DNA of 64,000 nt, from NCBI GenBank assembly GCA_951802195.1, contig OX637630.1:62001-126000 (forward strand). Direction: 5' to 3'. Under the pieces are notes generated by a model, which saw nothing but the letters and a program-made list of their open reading frames with translations, did not search any database and was not told the DNA's origin. How positions within the stretch are numbered: the stretch's first letter is position 1; the number at the start of each line of letters is the position of its first letter. The stretch comes from Tausonia pullulans. Taxonomy: Eukaryota > Basidiomycota > Tremellomycetes > Cystofilobasidiales > Mrakiaceae. Position numbers and translations under genes: made by a program. Shown here one piece after another: positions 34,801-43,426 of the stretch.

Positions 34801-35057
34801 CGCTTGGCCTGGTCGAGCGAGCAAGCGACGACAGTCAGCAATCCAACCTCTCACTCGCCTCTCTGAGAGAGATGCGACAGCAGACACGTATGACCCACCC
34901 GGATGGCCGCGAGCGCAGCATCGGCCTCCTCAAACGGGAGCGTCGGGTCGAGCAGGAATGTGCACTTAGCGAGGTCGACCTCGTTCGAGCGGTAGTCCGA
35001 TAAGGGGAGGGAAGAGAAGCGGGCGGCTGCTGCTGGAGATGACGAAGAGGCCGACAT
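31869..35057 (-). CDS. BRCT-like protein with four tandem GATA-like zinc-finger modules
   Basis: Fourteen exons give 700 residues: 34899-35057, 34710-34808, 34524-34615, 34154-34459, 33934-34091, 33768-33852, 33448-33686, 33290-33359, 33092-33226, 32797-33011, 32638-32719, 32414-32524, 32041-32306, 31869-31954. Residues about 15-117 look like a BRCT domain (CRRCLVVGDATH-like strand read as CLVVGDATHLITCRPF, then EGVTVISVEWVLDGS with the conserved Trp). An acidic stretch and a basic KRRR nuclear signal follow. Four cysteine modules come next, each C-X2-C-X19-C-X2-C: CPRCGAMTSSAWRN, CPTCRVEFTQEWRV, CPMCGAEASSEWRV and CFGCGAEVSMEWRV, each finished by GVSGGYHCSxC or GDSGGYHCAKC. Fingers 2-4 are preceded by an (F/W)WYYETV or FWYYETV motif. 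Each finger sits in one exon with identical phases. The pattern recalls GATA fingers but lacks the NAC-GL end. Likely nuclear and DNA-binding; target and role unknown. Every junction keeps phase, so the single-gene model is well supported. Confidence 0.8.
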
Positions 35058-36305
35058 GGGTTAGGGCGGCCCCCAGGGGGAGGGATGGGGTGGGTTGGCT
35101 GTGGTAGCGGTTGAGTGAGAGCCAGCCAGATGAGCGAAGGGGGACGACGCGTCAAGGAATGGCTCGCTAGGCGCGAGAGGCGACCCTCGCAGCAAACCGG
35201 CTGACTCTTTCGCCCTCGGTCTCTCTCCCACCACACTCTTTCATCGAACTGCATGGAACTTCTGGTTTCGTATCGTGGGACAGGAATAGACAGCACCACG
35301 CTTCTATGATGAAAGGGAAGAAATCTTCACGGGTAGGATGGGCGGCAGGAGAGAATATGACAAGGAGCTGGACGGAGAAGGTAGAGAACATTGACATCCG
35401 CCGACCGACCGCCACCTACCCATTTGTATGAGTGTATCATTTTTTTCAACGGTCGGGTCACCCGGTGAATCCTAGTACTACAACCCTTACCAATGCAGGC
35501 AGCGGGAAGGGAGGGGGTAAGGCGTGCCATCGCACGCTCCCGAAAGAAGTAGGAGGGGATAATAGACTGAGGACTGAGGATCGACAGCCCGAGAGAGTTG
35601 CGGAGGATGATGCTTGCCGAGGGCTTATCTCCGCCAAGGTTGAGGCCTTCCTTCTGGAGCTTGTCGACATTTGTTTCGGAGCGGAACCGATCGAGGACCC
35701 GGCATTGGCCGCTGGGCTCGACGCCAAAAGCGTAGTTGCCGTTAATCTGAGGGTATTCATGGAAGATGGCTAGGCAGGCCTAACGCCTGGGGGTGTCTTC
35801 GGAGCCTTGCCCTGGATGGCACTGGGATTGGAGATGGAGAGAGGGGGCAAGGGGAATGATGGTGGCGGGAGCAGAGGGAGCGGCAGTTCCTGGCTTGTTG
35901 GGGAAGGGATAGAGGTCGATGCTCGTGACGATGTATGAGGCATGGGTGATGTTGCTGGATGTGAGCTGGTTGGAAATGGCATCAGGGAGGAAGAAGAGCA
36001 GGACCTCGGCGAAGGAAGGAAGGAGTGAAGTGGGGCTTCTAGGAAACATTTTTTTTTGTATTTAAGTCATATGTTATATGTAAATGACGAGGTAACCCTA
36101 TGAGAGATGGTGAGTCGTAGCTAGATGGAGGGAGAGCGAAGATGAAAGAAGAGGTGGAAGGCAAGCAGAATATGGGTTATGGACATAGGCCCATTAGAAA
36201 GGGTAACAGGTCCACGAGGCTCGTTGTCGAAACTGTGCAAATCGAGAGCCGTTTGTTCTTTTGTATGATAATTGATTTGGGCTCTGAAGCAAAAAGAAAA
36301 AAAAA
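35058..36305. other. gene-poor gap
   Basis: An 89-codon minus-strand frame (35780-36049, MFPRSPTSLLPSFAEVLLFF) has no recognisable homologue and runs into stops. It could be a relic or a short gene. The right part, from about 36050, is AT-rich. No other feature seen. Confidence 0.4.
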
Positions 36306-36438
36306 GGAGATGTAATCAAGTGGTTACGATGATAGTTTCGAATGCCCATCATGCTTCCCAGCTCTTCTAGAGCATGCATGATGCAATCCCGTTAGCTGTT
36401 GGCCTTTGGCCGCGTAGGTTCGAATCCTGCCATCTTCG
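36306..36438 (+). tRNA. tRNA-Ser(CGA) with a 51-nt intron
   Basis: A full cloverleaf folds. The acceptor stem 36306-36312 (GGAGATG) pairs with 36431-36437 (CATCTTC). The D arm is ATC...GAT at 36315-36330. The anticodon stem ATAGT (36332-36336) pairs with GCTGT (36395-36399), around loop TTCGAA with anticodon CGA at 36339-36341. A long variable arm (TTGGCC TTT GGCCGC) is followed by T arm GTAGG-TTCGAAT-CCTGC. Discriminator base G at 36438 is the serine identity base. The intron 36343-36393 starts one base after the anticodon, the standard site for nuclear tRNA introns. It decodes UCG serine codons. CCA is not encoded, as expected. Confidence 0.88.
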
Positions 36439-36443
36439 AATTA

Positions 36444-36449
36444 TTTTTT
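36444..36449 (+). terminator. RNA polymerase III terminator of the tRNA gene
   Basis: Run of six T on the coding strand, six bases past the tRNA 3' end. Confidence 0.75.
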
Positions 36450-36823
36450 AATTAGACGTAAGATGTGAAGCCTTGAATCTCTTTTTTCAAAGCGAGTGAT
36501 GACAGATCATGGATCAAAGAGGTCTTTGGAGAACACGCTCACAGCAAACATTAGCGGGGCGGGTCTCTCTCCTTGTCTGTCTGTCGACTTCGCTAGGTCT
36601 CACTCTCACCACCTGAACTCCATACCGTTGGCGTGAGGCGAGGGATGAAGGAAGCGCGCGGAGATGGTGCTGTTTCTTCCAAATTTATTTGAAGCAAAAA
36701 GGCTCTTCGAGGGATCCAAAGGCGACCTCGGCGCTCAGGCAAGAGTCGTAGCTGGTCAAAGAATGCTTCTTGCTAAAACCAAGTGGCGGGCACTGTCCCT
36801 CTTGATCGAACAATAGTCCCCCA
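36450..36823. other. gap between tRNA-Ser and PUS4
   Basis: Nothing recognised; expected to hold the PUS4 3' end. Confidence 0.4.
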
Positions 36824-38559
36824 TCAATCCAGCACATCGAACTTGGCCAGCACCTCCCTCTCCCACGCCTTCAGTTCCTCCTCCTTCGACACGACAACTG
36901 GTTCCGGCTCCTGGGCACTCGCTATCATCTCCTCTTCCTCCTCCGCCATCTCCATCGCCTTCCTCTGCGCCTCCTGCTCCGCCCTCCTCTTCGCCTTCAA
37001 CGCCGCTGGCCCCATGGCCTTCTCCTCCTTCCTCAGGGCTGCCTGCGCCTCCTTCTTTATTTTAAACGCACGCTCATGCACTTCCACGGCCTCCTCGAAC
37101 ACCGACCACTCGACGCACTCGTGGGTCGCCGCGGGTGTACCATCGGGTTTTGGGGGTGATCCAGCGGTAGAGAGAGCGAAGGAACCCTGGCGCGTTCGCG
37201 AAAGGACAACGACGTGGGCGAGGGACCCGACGGCGAGACCGATGTCATGGACGATGGAGCGGACATACGTTCCGGAGGACACGGTCATGCGGATGGTGAA
37301 GACTGGAGGGATGACGGTGGTGCTGGTGGATGAGGAGGTGGTAGCAGCGTCAGACGACGATGCCACTTCATCAGCAGCAGGCGTCAAGTCCGGTAGAACG
37401 ATCTTGTCCCCTGCTTCCGCTTCGGCACCCTTGACGACGACGCCCGCTGCCTTGATGAGTGTCTGAGACCGCTCGAGCGTCTCCAGCTCCTCGGGCGTCA
37501 AGGTCTTAGTCGGCCACTTGAAGGTATGGCCGGGTCCATTCTCAACGACCCGGGCGTCCTCCCAAGATTCGAGGACAAGGTCGTGGACGGTCTGGGGAGG
37601 AACAACATCGTGAGTTTAAGGCGAGCCGCGTGGTCGAGAGGGAGAGCCAGCAACGGACCACTGTGCGTGCCTCGATAGGCCGGGGCAACGGTGTGTTGGA
37701 GCGGGCATACTCGTAAAGCGGCTTGCCGTCCATCTTGAGAGCTGAGTAGCTGGTTGATTATCAAAAGTATCAGCGTGCCAGCCTGTCAGCGATAGGCGCG
37801 TCGACTCACATCGGCGGCGTCTGCAGGATGTTTCCCCTGAATCGATCGAGCACCCCTTCAACCATCTCACGCGTGACGTGCTGCCAGGGGGCCGTCGACA
37901 CGATGGCGCCCTCAGAGTCATAAGAGTCGGTGCTGCAGCCGAGCATCCCGGTCGAGCGGTACTCCTGCGAGGGACGGCAGGCGATCAGTTTTGGGTAAGA
38001 AATCCGCACAATCTCCACAAAATTCCGCAGACGCGTACCTTGGAGCAGTCCAGGAACTTGGAGAGCTGCTTGGTACCTTTGCCGATGCCGACAACTGGCG
38101 GGAGCCGGAGAGGGAGGGATAAGAAGGGGGAAGTGCGCGGCCGAGGACGCAATAGAGAGACAAAAGATAACGTCTCTAACTCTCTCCTCTCTCTCTCTCT
38201 CATTTCTCCGTCAATCTTGGATCGTCAAGCGACTCACCAAGAACCCCATCCGCAAGTGGGTCAAGCGTGCCTCCCTGGCCAATCTTAACGCCTCCGTGAC
38301 CCTTGCCCTTCTTCTTGCCGCCGCCCTTCTTCTCATTGGGATCTATGAAGAGGGGTGAGGCGTTGAAGAGGTGTTTGAGATGCTCGAGGAGGAGCATGGA
38401 TGTTGGGCCCGAGGGCTGGAGGGATGGGTACGGGGTCAGAGCTGTCAGTCGTGCTCCATGTCCCGTGGACCGTTGCAAGGGAGCCGCCCGTCGATGGCTA
38501 ACCTTGTTTATGGCAAAGAGGCCCTGGAGCGGGAACTGAGATGTCGTTGCCTTGGGCAT
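36824..38559 (-). CDS. PUS4: tRNA pseudouridine-55 synthase (Pus4/TruB)
   Basis: Six exons (38503-38559, 38238-38415, 38039-38094, 37810-37964, 37662-37749, 36824-37591) give 433 residues. TruB marks: [16 protein letters not shown] (motif I, split by intron 1), [16 protein letters not shown] with the catalytic Asp of [64 protein letters not shown] and [19 protein letters not shown]. The enzyme converts U55 of the tRNA T-loop to pseudouridine; yeast Pus4 acts in nucleus and mitochondria. Compared with bacterial TruB it has a lysine/glycine-rich insert ([12 protein letters not shown]) and a long charged C-terminal coiled-coil-like extension from about residue 370. Divergent from the FKBP gene, 211 bp apart. 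Confidence 0.95.
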
Positions 38560-38770
38560 GATTCTAGAGGGTATTGGATGGTGACCGTTCAACGGAAGGC
38601 GTCGCGTCTTCGGTCATTGAGGGCAGAGAAGAGAGAAGGGCGGTTCATGCGCCGTCGTGTCAGGGAGACAGGCGACGGCGGCGGCGTGCGCGTCGACCTC
38701 GGTGCGCTGGCGTTTCATCATCTGGACTAGCTTCTAACCATCACTAATCCCCTCCATTAGCCCCAACATC

Positions 38771-39476
38771 ATGCGCTTCTCCTCCTTCACCGGCCTCTTC
38801 CTTCTCCTCGCCTCCCCGCTCCTCGCCGCCGCCCACGGCGACCACTCGCACTCGGACGCCGAGCACGTCGACGCTGTCAACAACGACGCTCCCAAGAAGC
38901 TCCAGATCGGCGTCAAGTTCAAGCCGGAGGATTGCGATATCAAGTCTCGCAAGAACGACAAGCTCTCGATGCATTGTGAGTGTCTCCCTCCGTCCTCCGC
39001 TGGGCTGAGGCAACTCGAGCTCACCGGTGCTTGTTCCCCCTCACCTTCAGACAGTGGTTTCCTCCTCGACGGCACCAAGTTCGACTCGTCTCTCGACCGC
39101 AATTCGCCCTTTGACTTTACCCTCGGTGCTGGCCAGGTCATCAAGGTAGGTCACTACTGGCTCACGTGCGTCGTGTCGGCCTGCTGACCTCTCGCATCGC
39201 ACGCGGTTCCGCAGGGTTGGGACCAGGGTCTCCTCGACATGTGCATCGGCGAGAAGCGCAAACTCACGATCCCCTCGGACATGGCATACGGTGCCCGTGG
39301 TGCTGGAGGTGTCATCCCCCCTCACGCCACGCTCGTCTTTGAGGTCGAGGTGAGTCGTTCGTCGCGTGGGGGATAGTTGTGTGAATCATCGCGCCCTGTG
39401 CTGACACACGCCCCCTGTTTGCCCCTTCCCTCACTATCAGCTCCTCGGCATCAAGAACCGCAAGACAGAGCTCTAG
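38771..39476 (+). CDS. FPR2: secretory-pathway FKBP-type peptidyl-prolyl isomerase (FKBP2/Fpr2)
   Basis: Four exons (38771-38975, 39051-39145, 39215-39349, 39441-39476) give 156 residues. The N-terminus [20 protein letters not shown] is a clear signal peptide, followed by a His/Asp-rich stretch. The FKBP domain shows [60 protein letters not shown] and [18 protein letters not shown], including the aromatic residues lining the FK506 pocket. The C-terminus is KTEL, close to RTEL of human FKBP2 and to HDEL/KDEL retrieval signals, which suggests residence in the endoplasmic reticulum. Confidence 0.95.
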
Positions 39477-39974
39477 AGGATTCTCGATGTCTGGGGACTA
39501 CTTTCGATGGACATGAAACTGAAGAAACTGAATACGGACTCCTCGGCAGCTCTCTCGCACGAAGCCTGGTTATGCCAAGCTGTGAGAGCGCCGACCTCGG
39601 TGCACTCACAATGATCATAGCCCTTTCAGCGCTACTGCTTTGTAGCATATGAGCAGCAACGGGAGACGGTCACCGACAGCTCTCTGTCGTCCAATTGACC
39701 ACCTCACGATGCGCTCTTTCCTCGTCGCTCCCTTGCGCTGTGTTCTTCCGTCGCTGCCACTCCTCCACCTTTCGACACCATCCTACATCCCTCTCCCTCC
39801 TTCTATTGTCTCTAGCTGCTCCAGCGATCAAGTCTTAGCCCACGTTTCGGCCCGCCATCGCATTAATCTCTTCTCGAAATGCATTCACATAGGTCTGACT
39901 GCCTCCGAAGGACATAGCGGGCGAGCCAATCAAGGAGAACGAAAGGGACAGGAAGGAGCGAGCGAGCGCGTCAA
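39477..39974. other. gap before the first repeat copy
   Basis: FKBP gene 3' end; no other gene seen. Confidence 0.4.
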
Positions 39975-40324
39975 GAGGGCGACTGCAAGAGGAGAGAGTG
40001 CCGCGCTTGGGGCATACGCAGGGGAAGAGCTGGGGAGACGTTGTGCCAGGAGTCTGCGTCTGTGTCTGGGCGGTGAAGATGTCCATCGGGACGACAAACG
40101 TGGAGGCTTGAGTTTCCGGGCGGGGTCGTGGTGCACGTGTCTGGATGACAGACAAGCAAGGTCTTCAGCCGACGAATAGCACTGTCTGTCCAAGTGGGCG
40201 GACGGGGCGTTCGCCGGTGAGGAACTCCGAGCGACCTCGGTTCGAGTCCGGGTGCGACCTTTCAAACGGGTTGCATAGTATAGATGGTTAGTACACTCGG
40301 TTCTGAGCAAGACCTTGCTTTTGC
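39975..40324 (+). repeat. dispersed repeat, copy A (SINE-like)
   Basis: About 350 bp shared with copies B and C. It contains a pol III B-box match, GGTTCGAGTCC, at 40239-40249, and about 50 nt upstream an A-box-like TGTCCAAGTGG, as in leucine/serine tRNAs. A second tRNA-like stretch follows (GCATAGTATAGATGGTTAGT). Homology ends after TTGCTTTTGC. No coding capacity. The order of boxes suits a tRNA-derived SINE or a structured repeat; I cannot name a family. Confidence 0.6.
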
Positions 40325-41956
40325 GTCGCATTTGATGAAGAAATATTGCCCTCGTTGACGACGACGAACATGAGCAGATTATTCTGCTGACACACCCACT
40401 CTCGAGGAATCTCGCAGATGGTATCACTGTTTTTGAGGCCTGGTTATTTTCGCCCTCATCTTCAGCAGCACGCGTCTTCTTCTGAGTCGCAAGTACCCGC
40501 ACTTTCACTGTGAAAAGGCAAGGGATGTCAATACAGAAGGATCAGTACCATCGTAGGTGTTCGTTGTTAACAATGCCCAAGAAGCCTAGTCTCACATGCT
40601 CATTTCCGCAACCATCTTTGTCAATATGAAGCAGGATACGAACACCTGGATCGGCACACCGGGCGAACATACTCCAGCGGGTTTCGTTTGGTCTAACTTG
40701 CGGTTTGTTCTCACTTGTGCTTTCCTGGACTCTTAGCGCAGATAGGCTGAAATGACTGATTGATTGAACATAGGCCAAGGGGACAGAGCATTGATGCGGC
40801 CCGTCAAACTGTTCCTTGCCTCGTCAACGCCAGCTCTGCAGTCCCTCATCGGCGCCCTGACGGGCTGCCTTCTGTTTACTAGTGGTCGAGCAGCCGAAGT
40901 TCAGGTGTTCGAGTTTTCTTGAGGGAGTGTCAAGCCGCGGCCGATCTTGTGGCCGCTCTCAGAATTTGACTTAAGTATTTGCATCAGGACAGCGCCCAGA
41001 CTTGGGAGATGCTCCAGCCGTAGACTTCTTATTGAAGGGTGATCGTCTCGAAACATAAGAGAGGTGCTTGCAGCTGTGCAGCTGAGGGAAAGATGACTCC
41101 CACCATCGCCGGATTGACAAAGAAGAATACCTCTGATTCGATGCTCAAAGTGGGTATATCGGCTGGCAGTCAAAGGGAGCCCTCCCCTGAGAGTTCTTGA
41201 GCGACTCTTTCTTGATCTAGTGATCGGATGCTGCCTTCTCCACAATAGGCGTGCGAGTCTCACGCAGGCTTGGCGAATGACGCCTCAGGAAGCCAAACAT
41301 GAGAGGGAGAGCTTTGAAAGTCAACTGAATATGCAATCAGTGAGTGGTTTCGACAAAATCTGTTGGTAAGTGGCCAATGGCAGAGAGAATGACTCGGCAG
41401 AAGCGGGAAGGATGGTCCCCAGGCACGTCGTCGCCCAGTGTTAGGATTGGCCCAAGGTTCAAGGGCGAAGGATGGTGGTGATAAGGGGGGGGGGACGTAG
41501 GTGCAATGATAGACTGAAGTACGGGCAGTGACACAGGCTCGCTTCGATGTCTTGGGCAGGTTGTCGAATCCAGATGGTAGTCAGGGTGCAGAACAAAAGG
41601 TACGATGAACTGAGCGTCTTATGGGCTCAGGGTAAGAATACAAAGAGTGTGGGACAGTCTGGTTGACGAGAGGCTGAAAATATGGAAGCCGAGCAAATAA
41701 GGGTGTTGCTATACAGAGCGGAACCGAGGTGGCGGGTTCGTGCGAATCTGATGGCCACATAGGCTCTGCGTCTATGTGGTAATTCCGTTTAAGAGCCTGA
41801 CAGATGGTCCCAATGCATCTCCTCAGCATCATGCGGGTGTTATTTGACGTCATCGATAGTTCAATTGTGCTTGTTGACGGACAGACCTGGTGGACATTTC
41901 CCCCTTAGTCTCGACGCATCCATTGATTGTTCACCTGGTGGGAACATCGAGATGAT
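40325..41956. other. gene-poor segment between inverted repeat copies A and B
   Basis: Only short frames (for example 78 codons on minus at 40542-40778) with no recognised motif. GC content looks lower than in the genes. No terminal inverted repeats other than the flanking copies were noticed. Confidence 0.4.
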
Positions 41957-42510
41957 GGATAGTCAAAATACACACGGTAAGTCGGCTGAAGCAGCGAAGG
42001 CTCGAAGAGTCGGCAAACGGGACTGCGCCAGAGGCAGTTCGTTGATGGTGGAGGCGCTCACAGAGGGCGCCAAGGTCTCACTCTGGCAAGCCCAGTAAAA
42101 GAAGAGAGAAGAGAGAGAAAAGCAAAGGGATGCGAGGAAACCCAAGCAAAGGGATGCAAAAGCAAGGTCTTGCTCAGAACCGAGTGTACTAACCATCTAT
42201 ACTATGCAACCCGTTTGAAAGGTCGCACCCGGACTCGAACCGAGGTCGCTCGGAGTTCCTCACCGGCGAACGCCCCGTCCGCCCACTTGGACAGACAGTG
42301 CTATTCGTCGGCTGAAGACCTTGCTTGTCTGTCATCCAGACACGTGCACCACGACCCCGCCCGGAAACTCAAGCCTCCACGTTTGTCGTCCCGATGGACA
42401 TCTTCACCGCCCAGACACAGACGCAGACTCCTGGCACAACGTCTCCCCAGCTCTTCCCCGGCATACGCCCCAAGCGCGGCACTCTCTCGCCTTGCAGCCG
42501 ACCTCTCAGC
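41957..42510 (-). repeat. dispersed repeat, copy B (inverted relative to A and C)
   Basis: Longest copy. It matches copy C over about 41957-42403 and copy A over about 42157-42510, so it shows both ends of the unit. B-box match at 42231-42241 on minus. The matching runs are nearly identical by eye, which suggests recent spread or gene conversion. Confidence 0.65.
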
Positions 42511-43426
42511 GTGCCTGTGCGCGCTCTTCTCAGTTCTCAGCTCGGTCATCGCTTTCTTTCGCTGTTCGGTTTTGCACAAAGCTGACCTTCATTAGGAGAC
42601 TGTGATATCTTATGAGATCTCAACCCGGTGAAAGTGTCTGATGGCCGCTTAGAATGTACGCAACCCGCTGATATCACGCAGCTAGCTGGTGGCTTGCCTG
42701 TCTGGCCACCTATCGATGCGCCCCATCCTTGCTCATCCTGCCTTGGTCTCGACATGGCATGGTCACTTTCGTCGGTGCTCAACTGTGGTATCTGTCCTTG
42801 CACCTGCCGAGATACAGCTTCCTGGCTCCTCACGAAACTGGCGCTCGTTACTCAAGCATGGGTTTATGGCTAGCCACTACAACAAGTCGTCTTACGGCAT
42901 CCGACAGCTGCTCCCCAAGCCAATGTCAAATTTCATTGGAACCGATCCCTCGCACGCCAGACCGCCCGACTCCTCTCGCGCAAATATTCCACTTCGCCGA
43001 ATGCTGACTCCACCTTTTTCGGATAACAACCGTCCACAGACATCCGAACCTCGGGGTCGGGTATGCAAGTAGTATTCCGACGAGGATCAAGCCTGACTTT
43101 GCGCGCCTGCTATGACCCGTCAGGCAGCCTAGGATGGAGGGACGACTCCCAAGGAGCGCGGCAACATCTCACAAATGCTGCGCTGCGTCATCGTTCATCA
43201 AGAGAACCACACCGCAGGAAGTCAGGCAGGACCGCGCCAAGAGCGGATCCAGGCCTTCGCCGCCGGGCACTCTCGACCCTCAACAACCTTCAACCTCGAC
43301 GACCTTCGCTCTCGCCGTTCTTCTTCCTCCTCCCCCTTCCCCTCTATCCGCTCCCCCCCGGACATCACCTCTAGCCTGTCCCTTCATACACGTCCACCCG
43401 ACAGGAGAATAAACAAAGTACCGGCA
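42511..43426. other. gap upstream of the CorA transporter gene
   Basis: Promoter and leader region; short frames only, with pyrimidine-rich sequence near 43290-43370. Confidence 0.4.

Noticed and set aside
35780-36049. 89-codon minus frame
   Set aside because: No family recognised and no in-phase continuation. Kept only as a note in the gap entry.
39649-40179. 176-codon plus frame over repeat copy A
   Set aside because: Half of it lies in the dispersed repeat, the same peptide end recurs in the other copies, and no homologue or intron signal supports it.
40151-40324. tRNA gene in repeat copy A (B box GGTTCGAGTCC)
   Set aside because: The T arm is good, but the acceptor strand TGCGACC has no GGTCGCA partner at the right distance and no clean anticodon arm forms. 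It occurs identically in three repeat copies, so it is tRNA-derived rather than a tRNA gene.
39975-42510. Composite transposon bounded by repeat copies A and B
   Set aside because: No transposase-like frame between them, and the outer ends of the copies do not match as terminal repeats.
42301-42579. 92-codon minus frame in repeat copy B
   Set aside because: It reads through the repeat only and shares its end with frames in copies A and C; repeated DNA rather than a gene.
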